Counted from the first letter of the stretch, positions 1-8,639 are shown. The stretch is 64,000 nt of DNA from Syntrophobacter fumaroxidans MPOB (GCF_000014965.1 NC_008554.1:3088001-3152000), one strand, 5' to 3'. Translations and numbers: made by a program. The notes: a model not told the origin generated them from the letters alone.

Positions 1-2
1 AC

Positions 3-440
3 GCCGGGGAGCCGACCGACGAGATCGTCAAAAAGTATCAGAAGGCAGAGGCGAAACTTGCCGAAGCCAAGAGCGCCTTGTCCCTCGTGAGCGAGTGGCG
101 AATCCGGGAAGCCGCGAAGATCCGCAAATTGGAACACCACATCGCTGCCGCGTACCAGCGGGAACTCGAAGACGATTTCAACGCGCTCCAGGCTCATCGG
201 GTGAAGATTGCCGAAGCCCGGCAAAAGTACATCGCGCTCGTCGTGGAAGCGTTCAAGATGAACCATCGGGCGGCTGATAAGGCTGTGGAAGGACTCCGGT
301 TCGGGCGATTCCCCGTTCCGGGTTTTAGGAACCTGGAAGCCCAGGAAATCGAAGTCACGCTCAAGGACCTGCACGTGGCCGCAGGCAAACCGTACTCGAT
401 TCAGGTCATTTGGGCACAAGTCAAGAACCCGAGACGATAG
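3..440 (+). CDS. coiled-coil hypothetical protein, 5' end cut by window edge
   Basis: The frame is open from the first full codon at position 3, so the true start lies left of the window. The visible 145 residues begin with a charged, alanine-rich heptad-like stretch typical of a coiled coil (residues about 1-80), followed by a short globular tail ending in basic residues. I recognise no family. The next gene follows after 13 bases and a strong AGGAGG, so these small genes look cotranscribed. The block ends at a good terminator and is followed by a decapitated permease, which suggests it belongs to an inserted accessory element extending to the left. Function unknown. Confidence 0.6.
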   Translation, partial: AGEPTDEIVKKYQKAEAKLAEAKSALSLVSEWRIREAAKIRKLEHHIAAAYQRELEDDFNALQAHRVKIAEARQKYIALVVEAFKMNHRAADKAVEGLRFGRFPVPGFRNLEAQEIEVTLKDLHVAAGKPYSIQVIWAQVKNPRR

Positions 441-453
441 GAGGCAAACAACG

Positions 454-750
454 ATGAGTGAAAAACGGTTGGAATTCTCAAGCATGGCACCCGGCAACGG
501 CAGCGCAATCCCCTGTCCGCCGAAGCCTGGATCACGAGGCCCGGTTGGCAGGCTCGAATTGACCTTTCCGGCAAGCCCTGGACTTCGTGCCGCAGAAGCC
601 CGTGCACAGCGAGAAAGGCTCGCAAACGCCCGGCGTGAGTATGCGCGCGCTGACGAGGCCGAGAAGAAAATCACCCGGCAGCGGCTCAGGCGCGAAGGTG
701 TGGATGAGGCGACGATCAACGAGATTTTAGGAGAGGAGGAAGTGCGATGA
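454..750 (+). CDS. small hypothetical protein, accessory-element type
   Basis: A 98-residue protein preceded by AGGAGG at 438-443, ten bases before ATG. The N-terminal half is rich in proline, glycine and serine and looks disordered; the C-terminal half (residues about 45-98) is charged and helical, ending in acidic residues. Its stop overlaps the ATG of the next tiny ORF as ATGA, indicating translational coupling. No recognisable domain. The company of unrecognised small genes next to a truncated chromosomal gene suggests mobile-element cargo, which is an inference. Confidence 0.55.
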   Translation: MSEKRLEFSSMAPGNGSAIPCPPKPGSRGPVGRLELTFPASPGLRAAEARAQRERLANARREYARADEAEKKITRQRLRREGVDEATINEILGEEEVR

Positions 751-836
751 GATCACGAACCAGAACCCGCTTCGGACGTCCCTTTCCGTGGACATGGACA
801 CCCGCCGTTGTGAGCACAGAGAAAACCGCCCGGTAA
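747..836 (+). CDS. 29-residue basic ORF coupled to upstream gene
   Basis: ATG at 747 overlaps the previous stop (ATGA) and has a GGAGAGGAGG ribosome-binding region just upstream. It encodes 29 residues starting with a run of Arg, Ser and Thr and ends 10 bases before a rho-independent terminator stem. Position, coupling and terminator make it credible as the last gene of a three-gene transcript. There is no homology I can name and it could be untranslated spacer. Confidence 0.35.
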   Translation: MRSRTRTRFGRPFPWTWTPAVVSTEKTAR

Positions 837-846
837 CCCCGCCACA

Positions 847-884
847 AGCCCGGATAGGTCAAGCAGCCTGTCCGGGTTTTCTTT
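847..884 (+). terminator. rho-independent terminator
   Basis: CCCGGATAGG at 849-858 pairs with CCTGTCCGGG at 867-876 (one G-T wobble) over an 8-base loop and is followed by TTTTCTTTT. It closes the small-gene operon at the left edge. Confidence 0.85.
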
Positions 885-1190
885 TGCTCAAAACGCCCTA
901 CAATCGCTTTTCCCTGCCTGGACGACCGAACACACGTCCGGGCGGGGGATCGTTGATTCTAGGCCCATCCTCGCAAGCCGACAAGCTCAGGGACACCGCG
1001 ATTGACCACGCGCTCGGCCCGGCGGCTCGTCATCTCACTCGTGAACCCGGCACGCTTGGCCGTCCACCGAAGTTCGAGGTGAGGTGTCCATTTTCGGTGT
1101 GGATGTGGGGGATAGTGTGGGGGACAGGTTTTAAACACACGTGGGCGGGGACTCAAAATCCATCATAAACATCTGTGTTTCTTATGATAA
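885..1190. other. non-coding stretch at the accessory-element junction
   Basis: No supportable gene. A long ORF can be drawn from 788 to 1168 but it runs through the terminator at 847-884 and has no ribosome-binding site or family resemblance. Near 1098-1132 there are short G-rich reiterations (GTGGGGGATAGTGTGGGGGA) of a kind often seen near element ends. The junction between the inserted DNA and the old permease gene probably lies between about 1130 and 1212. Confidence 0.4.
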
Positions 1191-1400
1191 CTGGACTGTA
1201 CTCGGAACAATGACCTTTCGGGTTTCATGCCCGAAGGAGTGACCGTATCGGGTTTTTCCGTTTCAACCACGATCCATGCCCTGCTGACCCCGTCGATTCT
1301 TCTGTGGACGGGAGGAATCGCCATGGCGGCCATGCTTGTGCTGAGTCTCGTTCCGATGCGGCGCATAGGGCGCCTGCGCATGACCGAATCCCTGAGATAG
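1191..1400 (+). pseudogene. 3' remnant of an ABC-exporter permease (MacB/FtsX type)
   Basis: After an in-frame stop at 1188-1190 the frame reads about 69 codons to TAG at 1398. The translated tail has a hydrophobic transmembrane segment followed by a short arginine-rich end, RRIGRLRMTESLR, the usual C-terminus of MacB/FtsX permeases (compare RRAxxLxPxExLR tails). Only the last helix survives, whereas family members have about 400 residues and four helices. It abuts an intact ABC ATPase gene 9 bases downstream, the normal permease/ATPase pairing. An insertion or deletion therefore removed most of the permease. The exact breakpoint is not visible. Confidence 0.65.
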
Positions 1401-1409
1401 GAGTCGCCG

Positions 1410-2105
1410 GTGGCGGAAATCGTGGAGGTGTCCGGTGTGACGAGGGACTATGGAGAAGGCGGAATCGTGACCCGCGCGCTTCGCGGCGTGGACCTCGTCC
1501 TGATGGCCGGAGAATTTGCGTCCATGGCGGGCCCGTCGGGCTCGGGGAAGACCACGCTGCTCAACATCATCGGAGGTCTCGACCGGCCCACGTCGGGAAC
1601 CGTGAAGATCGAAGGACGCGACATCACCCGTCTGTCCGGAGGCGTCCTGAGCCGCTTGAGGCGGGACCGCATCGGCTTTGTCTTTCAGAGCTACAACCTG
1701 CTTCCGGTTCTGACCGCCCTGGAAAATGCCGAGTACGTGCTGATGCTGCAGAACATCGACAAGGAAGAACGGCGCGAGCGGGTGATGCGGGTCCTGCGGG
1801 AAGTGGGGCTGGACGGAATGGAACATCGTTTTCCCCGGGAGCTCTCGGGGGGGCAGCAGCAGCGGGTGGCCATCGCCCGGGCGATTCTGCCGGAGCCCGC
1901 TCTCATCCTGGCCGATGAACCCACGGCCAACGTCGATTCCGAAACCGGCGGAGCGCTGATGAACCTGCTGCGTCGTCTGAACGAGGGAAAGGGAATCACT
2001 TTCCTTTTCTCGACCCACGACCAAGCCGTCATGAAGCGTGCCCTTAGGCTGATCAGGCTCCGGGACGGTCGTATCGTCGAGGACGGGAAGCCCTCGAACC
2101 TGTGA
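1410..2105 (+). CDS. ABC transporter ATP-binding protein, MacB/LolD type
   Basis: A 231-residue ABC ATPase of the lipoprotein/macrolide exporter class. Walker A is [10 protein letters not shown] (residues about 45-54), the Q-loop region reads [17 protein letters not shown], the signature is LSGGQQQR and Walker B ends in ADEPT. GTG at 1410 is chosen because AGGAG sits six bases upstream. The only permease next to it is the truncated remnant, so this ATPase is either orphaned or works with a permease elsewhere. The outer-membrane protein gene starts 16 bases downstream and is probably cotranscribed. A second complete system of the same class lies at 16.8-19.9 kb. Confidence 0.9.
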   Translation: MAEIVEVSGVTRDYGEGGIVTRALRGVDLVLMAGEFASMAGPSGSGKTTLLNIIGGLDRPTSGTVKIEGRDITRLSGGVLSRLRRDRIGFVFQSYNLLPVLTALENAEYVLMLQNIDKEERRERVMRVLREVGLDGMEHRFPRELSGGQQQRVAIARAILPEPALILADEPTANVDSETGGALMNLLRRLNEGKGITFLFSTHDQAVMKRALRLIRLRDGRIVEDGKPSNL

Positions 2106-2121
2106 AGGGAGCCGAAGCGTG

Positions 2122-3468
2122 ATGAAGGCGCGCTGCCCGCGCCATTGGCTTACCCCAGCCCTGACGTGGCTCATGCTGCCCGTCCTGATGTGGGGAGGCG
2201 CGCTCCCGTGTCGGAGTGCGTTCGCCCTCCTCGGCGACGGGGAAAAAGCGTTCGGCCTGGACGGCAGCATCCGCACGCTTTTTTTCGTGCTGGATCGCGA
2301 CGGCACCTATCCTTTCTCCGGGCGGAACGATATCGATGGGCTGTCGCAGACCATTCTTCGCCTGACCGCCTCCGGCAGACCCGCTCAGTCGCTCTCCTAC
2401 GAGGTTCACTGGGTTCAGAGCGTCACCGCCGCCACCGAGAGGATCTCGGGCGGAAGCCTTCTCACCGTCGGAAACACGAGCACGGGCAACGTCCTGCGCT
2501 ACAGGGTGCTGGACACCTCGTGGACCGTGCTGAACGAGGAACGGGCCTTTTCAACCGCATCCATGGACCGGATGAACGTCAAGACGTCCTTCGGCTGGGG
2601 TGACGTCACCCTGGGACGCCAGGCCATAACCTTCGGCAAGACCTATTTTTGGAATCCCCTGGACGTGTTCTTCCCGTTCGGCTCCAGCCAGTTCGACCGC
2701 GACTACAAGCCCGGCGTGGACGCGCTCAGGGTGGACATTCCCTTCGGTCCGTTCTCCGGGTTCAACCTCGTGGGGGCCGCCGGACCGAAAATCGGCATCG
2801 GACCGGGCGATATCGGAGGCAACGATCCGGAGGATGCGTCGTGGTATGGTTCCGCCTTGCTGGGCAGGCTGTTCGCCAACAGGTGGGGGTGGGACTTCTC
2901 GCTTCAAGCCGGCAAGGTTTTCGGCGGATTGCAGGTGGGCGTGGGGGCAGTCGGCGACTGGGGCCCCGTGCAGATTCGGGCGGAAGGGGCGCAGTTCCTG
3001 TCCATGTCCTCGGACCCTCTGCCCGCCCCGCTTCAGGGCGATTTGTTCAACAACTGCTTCGTCGGCGTGATCGGCCTGGGCCACCGATTCGAAAGCGGTC
3101 TGAGCCTGGATTTCGAATACCTCTATAATGGCTCCGGCGATCCGAACCGCCTCGATGCAGCCCTGGTCCGGACGCAATTCGGTGCCAGCCTCCAGATGAG
3201 CCGTCACTTGACCGGGTTGTCGGCGCGCTACGAATTCTCGCCACTGGTGACGGGCCAAGTGGCCCTCGTCAATTCTCTCTCCGACGGCTCCGCACAGCTG
3301 CAGCCGCTCGTGAACATCTCGCTCGCAAACGAGATGGACCTCCTCATCGGCATGACCTTGAATTTCGGTCCTTCGCCGAAAAGCGCCTCCGGTACTCTGC
3401 CCGCCGTTCAAAGTGAATTCGGGACGATTCCGGACCTGTTTTTTCTGGAGTGGAAGTACTATTTTTGA
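2122..3468 (+). CDS. outer-membrane beta-barrel protein
   Basis: About 448 residues with an N-terminal signal peptide (hydrophobic core around residues 10-35). The body alternates short amphipathic strands rich in Gly, Asp and aromatic residues and ends in WKYYF, the C-terminal aromatic signature recognised by the BAM machinery. Together these point to an outer-membrane porin-like barrel (DUF1302-like in appearance). ATG at 2122 fits the GAAGGGAG upstream better than the GTG at 2119. It forms a probable operon with the ABC ATPase and its disrupted permease, perhaps once an export or lipid-trafficking module. Substrate unknown. Confidence 0.75.
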   Translation: MKARCPRHWLTPALTWLMLPVLMWGGALPCRSAFALLGDGEKAFGLDGSIRTLFFVLDRDGTYPFSGRNDIDGLSQTILRLTASGRPAQSLSYEVHWVQSVTAATERISGGSLLTVGNTSTGNVLRYRVLDTSWTVLNEERAFSTASMDRMNVKTSFGWGDVTLGRQAITFGKTYFWNPLDVFFPFGSSQFDRDYKPGVDALRVDIPFGPFSGFNLVGAAGPKIGIGPGDIGGNDPEDASWYGSALLGRLFANRWGWDFSLQAGKVFGGLQVGVGAVGDWGPVQIRAEGAQFLSMSSDPLPAPLQGDLFNNCFVGVIGLGHRFESGLSLDFEYLYNGSGDPNRLDAALVRTQFGASLQMSRHLTGLSARYEFSPLVTGQVALVNSLSDGSAQLQPLVNISLANEMDLLIGMTLNFGPSPKSASGTLPAVQSEFGTIPDLFFLEWKYYF

Positions 3469-3497
3469 CGCATGGCCCGAAGCGATCCGAAAACGGA

Positions 3498-3523
3498 CCC
3501 GGGGAGGCGGCTCCCCGGGCTTT
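3498..3523 (+). terminator. stem-loop terminator after the barrel gene
   Basis: CCCGGGGAG at 3498-3506 and CTCCCCGGG at 3511-3519 form a perfect 9-bp stem with a GCGG loop, followed by CTTT. The T-run is short, so this is a moderate terminator. Confidence 0.65.
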
Positions 3524-3616
3524 GGGAAAGCGTCTTTTCCACCTTTACCGATCGTAGACTCTGGTGATGCCTGCCTCACCCGCAAGGCATCGAGAATCGC
3601 CGGTCTCATACCGAGG

Positions 3617-3758
3617 TGCGTTCAGGATGACTCAACACCTGCCGATCGGGAGGTGTGACGCGGGCGGGGATAGACCCGCGCTACGGACCGATGTGCCCGT
3701 CCAACATACAAGGGGAGGGCTTTATGCCCTCCCGCCCAATGCATTCATTATGAACGCA
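3617..3758 (+). repeat. dispersed TIR element, copy A (142 bp)
   Basis: The ends are TGCGTTCAGGATGA and TCATTATGAACGCA, near-perfect inverted repeats. Inside are three hairpin modules: AACACCTGCC with GGGAGGTGT, GGCGGGGATAGACCCGC, and GGGAGGGCTTTATGCCCTCC. The same order of modules recurs at 25.3, 43.5, 59.0 and 62.1 kb, with fragments at 46.7 and 53.7 kb. A degenerate companion hairpin (CACCCGCAAGGCATC) lies at 3576-3590, outside the left end. There is no ORF inside, so mobility would depend on a transposase acting in trans. Confidence 0.8.
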
Positions 3759-3873
3759 CAATTGTCTCAGGTACGCGGCATGAGTCCCGCCCAAAGCAAG
3801 CGCGCCGCAGGACTGGAACACGGACTGCCCCCGCAAGCCGGATCGGAGGGCGGAGACCACCCGGGAGGACAAC

Positions 3874-4530
3874 ATGGCAAATGAGCTCAAGGACAGACAA
3901 GGCAAGGACGCCGGAGGGATCACGCGTCGCGGATTCCTGACTTCGATGGGAATCGGGGCGCTGGCGGTCGGTGCCGCGGCGGAGCTGCCCGCCGCGCCGC
4001 CCGAGGCCGAACCGGCGGTTGCCGGGGCGGATGCAATGACCCGTCTCACTCTGCTGGTCAACGGCAGGCAATGCACGCTCCTGGCGGAGCCCCGCTGGAC
4101 GCTTCTTCACGTGCTCCGGGAACAGATCGGGCTGACGGGAACCAAGACCGGTTGCGAACGGGGCGAGTGCGGGGCCTGCACGGTCCTGATCGACAATGTG
4201 CCCCGATACGCATGCCTCACCCTGGCAATGGAATGCGAAGGTTCCGAAATCGTCACCCTGGAAGGCCTCATGGAGGGCGAAAACCTGGGGGCGGTACAGC
4301 AGGCGTTCCTCGAACACGACGCCTTCCAGTGCGGGTACTGCACTCCGGGGCAGATCATGGCGGTCGAGGGTCTCCTGCGCAAAAATCCCGCCCCAACCCC
4401 GGATGAAATCCGAAGAGGCGTCAGCGGAAACCTTTGCCGCTGCGGCGCGTACACTCACATTCTTCAGGCTGCCGGGCATGCCGTGGAGCAGAAGGCCGGC
4501 AAGGGGGTGAAAAATGGCGGCAAACCCTGA
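3874..4530 (+). CDS. Tat-exported [2Fe-2S] subunit of a xanthine-dehydrogenase-family enzyme
   Basis: Small iron-sulfur subunit of a molybdenum hydroxylase (PaoA/YagT-like). The N-terminus carries a twin-arginine signal, RRGFLTS (residues about 20-26), then a hydrophobic segment, so the complex is probably exported folded to the periplasm. The ferredoxin-like cluster site is CERGECGACTV with a fourth Cys about ten residues on. The second cluster site is CGYCTPGQ and CRCGAY. These carry electrons from the Mo site to FAD. GGGAGG sits 7 bases before ATG. The large subunit starts 17 bases inside this gene, indicating coupled translation. The substrate (an aldehyde or N-heterocycle) cannot be told from sequence. 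Confidence 0.92.
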   Translation: MANELKDRQGKDAGGITRRGFLTSMGIGALAVGAAAELPAAPPEAEPAVAGADAMTRLTLLVNGRQCTLLAEPRWTLLHVLREQIGLTGTKTGCERGECGACTVLIDNVPRYACLTLAMECEGSEIVTLEGLMEGENLGAVQQAFLEHDAFQCGYCTPGQIMAVEGLLRKNPAPTPDEIRRGVSGNLCRCGAYTHILQAAGHAVEQKAGKGVKNGGKP

Positions 4531-6868
4531 CAAGCACAAGCAGCCCGAGGCATTCCCGGCGCCGGACCCGCCACGGGCGGGGGAAACGGCGAAACTCTGG
4601 GAGAAAACCAGGTTCGTCGGCAAGCCTTTCCCGAGAGTCGACGCCTACGAGCGGCTGAGCGGTTCCGCCGTGTACCCCGCGGACGTGCGGCTGCCGAACA
4701 TGCTCTACGGCGCCATCCTCGGTTCGCCTCACGCCAATGCCCGGATCAAGCGGCTGGACATGACCCGGGCGGAAAAAATGCCGGGGGTTCGCGCGGTAAT
4801 CGGTGGAACGGTTCCCGAAGCGAATCCGGCGTGGCACTATCGCCAGGGAAGGCCTGCCATGGAAGTGGCCGGCAAGCTTTTCGACCCTCACTGCCGTTTT
4901 GAAGGGGACGCGGTTGCCGCCGTGGCGGCCGAAAACCCTTACCAGGCTCAAGACGCCCTTCGCGCCATTGTGGTCGAATACGAGGTTTTGCCTTTCGTGG
5001 CCGACGAACGCAAGGCCTTGCAGCCCGGGGCCCCCCTGGTCCATGGAGAGGGAAACCTCGTCCAGACCGACCGGTATCAGCGGGGAGACGTGGAAAAGGG
5101 CTTTGCTGAAGCGGATGTCGTCCTGCAGGAAACCTATCGCAGCGCCTGCGAGCTCCACACCCCGATGGAGCCACACGGCTGTGTGGCGAACTGGGAGAGG
5201 GACCGTCTCACCCTGTGGGAATCCACCCAGGGAGTGTTCGCCGTTCAGTCGGGGGTCGCCGAGATACTGGGCCTCCCGCTCGCCAAGGTTCGGGTGATCG
5301 GCGGTTACATGGGAGGCGGATTCGGCAGCAAGCTGCAGGCAGGAAAATACAGCGTCATCGCGGCGCTCCTGGCCAGGCGCACAGGACGCCCGGTGAAGCT
5401 GATTCTTCCCCGCGAGCAGACTTACCTGGCCGTTGGAAACCGGCCGCCCTGCAACATGCGTCTCAAGGCGGGCGTCAGGAAGGACGGCACCCTGACGGCG
5501 CTCGATTTCAGCGTCCTGGGCACGGGCGGAGCCTACCCCGCGGGCGGAACTTCCCTGGTGGACTGGCAGGTCCGGGACCTTTACAGTTGTCCCAACGTGA
5601 GAATCGAAACCACCGACGTATACGTGAATGCCGGTCCCGCGCGGCCGTTCCGCGCTCCGGGACATCCCCAGGGGTCGTGGGCGCTCGAGCAGATGATGGA
5701 TGCCCTGGCGAAAGCCATCCGGATGGACCCGGTGGAGTTTCGGCTGAAGAACGTACCGAGCGGCAGCCAGGCGAGGGAAGGCATGCCCCCGTACGCCACC
5801 ACCGGGTTGAGGCAATGCCTGGAAGAGGGCGCCCGGGCTTTCGGTTGGAAAGAAGCCCGGCAGAAGACCGGCGCGCCTCCGGGCAAGGCTTCCGGCGAGG
5901 GCCATCTGCGCAGAGGCGTGGGCATGGCGAGCGGGCTCTGGGTCGCCGGAGGCGCAATGCCGCCGTCCACGGTGATCGTCAAGATGTTTTCCGACGGCAG
6001 CGTGAACCTCAACATGGGGGCGAGCGACATCGGAACCGGCACCAAGACGATCATGGCCGCCGTCGCGGCCGAGGAACTGGGAATGGCGCCGGAATCCATC
6101 CAGATCGAGCATGCCGATACCGGCACCACCCAGTACACCCGGCCCAGCGGCGGGAGCAAAACCGTACCCACGGAGTCACCGGCTGTGCGCGCCGCCGCGA
6201 TCCACGTCAAAGAGCAGCTGCTGTCCATCGCGGCCGAGGCGCTCAAAGCCGACAAGGCGGACCTAGCCGTTATGGACGGTAGGGTCCTTTCCAGGTCGGA
6301 CGACTCCAAGAGCGCCAAGATTGCGGACCTGGCGGGATTGAAGCAGCGCGGAGTGATCGTCGGCATCGGCAGCCGCGCCCCCGATCCTCCCGGGAAGGTC
6401 GTCAACCCTTTCGCCGCCCAGTTTTGCGAAGTCGAAGTGAATGTCCTCACCGGAGAAGTCCGAATCCTTCGTTTCCTGGGCGCTCACGACAGCGGACGGG
6501 TCATGAACCGGCTGACGTATGACAACCAGGTTTTCGGCGGCATCACCATGGGCATCGGGTTTGCCCTGACGGAGTGCAGGATCCTGGACGCCTCGCAGAC
6601 GGGCAAGCTGCTCAACCGGAACTGGCACGACTACAAGCTTCCAACCGTCCTTGACGTGCCGGCCGAAATGGTCTCGCTTCCCATCGAGATCCTTTCGCCC
6701 GAAATAAACACCACGGGAGCCAAAGGGCTCGGCGAACCCGTCACCATTCCGACGGCCGCGGCCGTCGCCAATGCGGTTTACGACGCCACGGGAGTCAGGA
6801 TCACCGAATCTCCCATCAGTCCGATGCAGCTCTGTAAACTCCTGTCGGAACAATTGAAGGAGGGCTGA
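4514..6868 (+). CDS. molybdopterin-binding catalytic subunit, xanthine-dehydrogenase family
   Basis: A 784-residue catalytic subunit, the usual length for separate Mo subunits. It has the N-terminal aldehyde-oxidase hammerhead domain (residues about 40-160) and the long molybdopterin-cytosine-dinucleotide domain, with GGYMGGGFGSK, the RPFRAPG loop and the C-terminal GAKGLGEP in which Glu is the conserved catalytic base. It has no signal peptide of its own and would be exported by hitch-hiking on the Tat signal of the small subunit. The order small-large-FAD differs from the E. coli paoABC order. It hydroxylates a substrate carbon with water as oxygen donor. Specificity is not predictable. Confidence 0.92.
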   Translation: MAANPDKHKQPEAFPAPDPPRAGETAKLWEKTRFVGKPFPRVDAYERLSGSAVYPADVRLPNMLYGAILGSPHANARIKRLDMTRAEKMPGVRAVIGGTVPEANPAWHYRQGRPAMEVAGKLFDPHCRFEGDAVAAVAAENPYQAQDALRAIVVEYEVLPFVADERKALQPGAPLVHGEGNLVQTDRYQRGDVEKGFAEADVVLQETYRSACELHTPMEPHGCVANWERDRLTLWESTQGVFAVQSGVAEILGLPLAKVRVIGGYMGGGFGSKLQAGKYSVIAALLARRTGRPVKLILPREQTYLAVGNRPPCNMRLKAGVRKDGTLTALDFSVLGTGGAYPAGGTSLVDWQVRDLYSCPNVRIETTDVYVNAGPARPFRAPGHPQGSWALEQMMDALAKAIRMDPVEFRLKNVPSGSQAREGMPPYATTGLRQCLEEGARAFGWKEARQKTGAPPGKASGEGHLRRGVGMASGLWVAGGAMPPSTVIVKMFSDGSVNLNMGASDIGTGTKTIMAAVAAEELGMAPESIQIEHADTGTTQYTRPSGGSKTVPTESPAVRAAAIHVKEQLLSIAAEALKADKADLAVMDGRVLSRSDDSKSAKIADLAGLKQRGVIVGIGSRAPDPPGKVVNPFAAQFCEVEVNVLTGEVRILRFLGAHDSGRVMNRLTYDNQVFGGITMGIGFALTECRILDASQTGKLLNRNWHDYKLPTVLDVPAEMVSLPIEILSPEINTTGAKGLGEPVTIPTAAAVANAVYDATGVRITESPISPMQLCKLLSEQLKEG

Positions 6869-6872
6869 GACC

Positions 6873-7850
6873 ATGATGCAGAAATTCGCCTACGTCCGTC
6901 CCAAGTCGATCGATGAGGCCATAAGCTTCCTCGCGGCGGGAAACGCGGTGGTGCATGCGGGCGGGACCGATCTGCTCGGCTGCCTCCGGGAGAAGATATT
7001 CGAAGCCGGGCTGGTGGTGAGCCTCAGCCGTATCGGGGAGCTGCGGGGAATTCGGAAGACGAAGGAAGGAGGGATCGAAATCGGGGCGCTGACGACGATC
7101 ACCGAAGTGTCGGAACATCCTTTGGTCCGGGAACTCTACCCCGGGCTTGCCGCTGCCGCGTCCGAAGTGGGCAGCCCGCAGCTCAGAAACCAGGGAACCA
7201 TCGGCGGAAATCTTTGCCAGAAACCGCGCTGCTGGTATTACCGCGGGGAATTCCATTGTCTGCGCAAAGGCGGCGACACCTGTTACGCGGTCGAGGGAGA
7301 AAGCCAGTTCCATTGCATTTTCGGCGGGGATTCGTGCTTCATGGTGCACCCGTCCGACACGGCGCCCGCCCTGACGGCGCTGGAGGCGACAGTCCACCTT
7401 CTGGGACCCGGAGGATCGAGAAGCATTCCCATGGGGGAATTCCTCGTTCCGCCGTCCAAGGATCCACAGAGGGAAACGGAACTGCGGCCGGGTGAGGTGT
7501 TGATCGGCGTCTCGCTGCCCCCTCCGCGCGCCGGGCTTCGCAGTTCGTACCGCAAGGTCCGGGCGCGGCGGTCCTGGGACTTCGCCCTGGCCGGAGTTGC
7601 CCTGGCCGTTGTCATGGACAAGGGCAAGGTCGTCCGGGCAAGGGTCGTGCTGAGCGGGGCAGCCCCCGTGCCCTGGCGTTCGAAGGAGGTTGAGGAAAGC
7701 ATCACGGGCCGGAAACTCGACGCCGAGACCGCGCGGATCGCCGGCGACGCCGCCGTCACGGGAGCCAGGCCCATGGCGGGGAACGCCTACAAACTAACGC
7801 TGTTCAAGGGAGTCGTGAAGGAACAGATCCTGGCGATGGGAGCAGCGTGA
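6873..7850 (+). CDS. FAD-binding subunit with extra [4Fe-4S] site, xanthine-dehydrogenase family
   Basis: A 325-residue medium subunit. The N-terminal FAD fold contains AGGTDLLG and QLRNQGTIGGNL, the usual isoalloxazine/pyrophosphate loops. After this comes a cysteine-rich insert (Cys in QKPRCWYYRG, then FHCLRKGGDTC and HCIFGGDSC) followed by HPSD, the layout of the [4Fe-4S] loop in PaoB/YagS-type subunits. The C-terminal CO-dehydrogenase flavoprotein domain spans about residues 215-322. The gene starts 4 bases after the large subunit, completing a three-gene operon. The Fe-S insert suggests PaoB-like proteins rather than classical xanthine dehydrogenase. Confidence 0.9.
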   Translation: MMQKFAYVRPKSIDEAISFLAAGNAVVHAGGTDLLGCLREKIFEAGLVVSLSRIGELRGIRKTKEGGIEIGALTTITEVSEHPLVRELYPGLAAAASEVGSPQLRNQGTIGGNLCQKPRCWYYRGEFHCLRKGGDTCYAVEGESQFHCIFGGDSCFMVHPSDTAPALTALEATVHLLGPGGSRSIPMGEFLVPPSKDPQRETELRPGEVLIGVSLPPPRAGLRSSYRKVRARRSWDFALAGVALAVVMDKGKVVRARVVLSGAAPVPWRSKEVEESITGRKLDAETARIAGDAAVTGARPMAGNAYKLTLFKGVVKEQILAMGAA

Positions 7851-7886
7851 ACGGGGTTCGTCCCCTGGCTTGCCGGCATGTTCCGG

Positions 7887-8519
7887 TCAGCTTCCTCCGC
7901 CCGTCGAGGCTTCGACCAGCGCGTGAAAGTACGCGGGATCGCCGGTTTTGAACAAGCCGTACCAGGCGTCGAGCGTCGCTGTTTCGTACACGTCGAGTCG
8001 CCTGAATATTTCCCGGGCGAACTCGAGGGGCGCGGCTCCCCCCGCGGTGATCAGGTCCCCGTCGGTGACCGCCGCCTGGTCCAGGTAGTAGGCCGCGCCT
8101 TCATAGTTCGTTGCCTTGAGGTACTCCGGGGTATTGCTCGTATGCTGCAGTCCGTCCAACAGGCCGGCGCGCGCCAGGCCTGCGGTGGCACCGCAGATGG
8201 CGGCCACGGGAACGCCCGTCGCAAGAAAGTTTCTTGCCATCTCGACGGCCTCGGTGTTTCCGCCTTCGTCCCAGGTCATGCCTCCCGGCAGGATGAGCAT
8301 GGCACTCCGAGACGGCTCCAGGTCATCGAGCCCCATGTCGGGCAAGACCGTCACCCCTCCCATCGTCCTCACGCGATCCGTTGTCAAACCGACCGTCCGG
8401 ACTCGATAGCGTTGCGGCCTGGCCTGGAATGCGGGGTTGTTGATACCCGCGACGGCGAAGGCTGGTTCCCAGTCCGACAGAGTATCGAAAACGAACAGAT
8501 GCACCGTCTGAAATTCCAT
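7887..8519 (-). CDS. DJ-1/PfpI-family protein
   Basis: A 210-residue class I glutamine-amidotransferase-like protein. The nucleophile elbow AAICGATAGLA puts the reactive cysteine near residue 109, and the preceding LILPGG is typical of the fold. The N-terminus (HLFVFDTLSDWEPA) resembles the YoaZ/ThiJ subgroup. Members include stress chaperones, glyoxalases and deglycases; which applies here cannot be decided. It is convergent with the molybdenum-enzyme operon, 36 bases away, with no convincing terminator between. Confidence 0.82.
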   Translation of the reverse strand: MEFQTVHLFVFDTLSDWEPAFAVAGINNPAFQARPQRYRVRTVGLTTDRVRTMGGVTVLPDMGLDDLEPSRSAMLILPGGMTWDEGGNTEAVEMARNFLATGVPVAAICGATAGLARAGLLDGLQHTSNTPEYLKATNYEGAAYYLDQAAVTDGDLITAGGAAPLEFAREIFRRLDVYETATLDAWYGLFKTGDPAYFHALVEASTGGGS

Positions 8520-8639
8520 GTAATTCCTCCATCCCGGAACCTGCCGCGGGAGCGGCGGGCCTTTCCCTTAGCGAAGAACGGACCGCCAGGCGCACGGCCT
8601 CAAATCGCGCCGCCCGGACGCAGTGTTCGGCCCGGCAGG

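Noticed and set aside
788-1168. 126-residue plus-strand ORF
   Set aside because: It runs through an intrinsic terminator at 847-884, has no ribosome-binding site and resembles no protein family.
3759-3873. Molybdenum-cofactor riboswitch before the molybdenum hydroxylase operon
   Set aside because: The spacer is short and mostly taken by the end of the repeat element; no conserved Moco-motif bases were found.
4421-6112. 563-residue minus-strand ORF
   Set aside because: Antisense to the molybdenum hydroxylase subunit; no family features.
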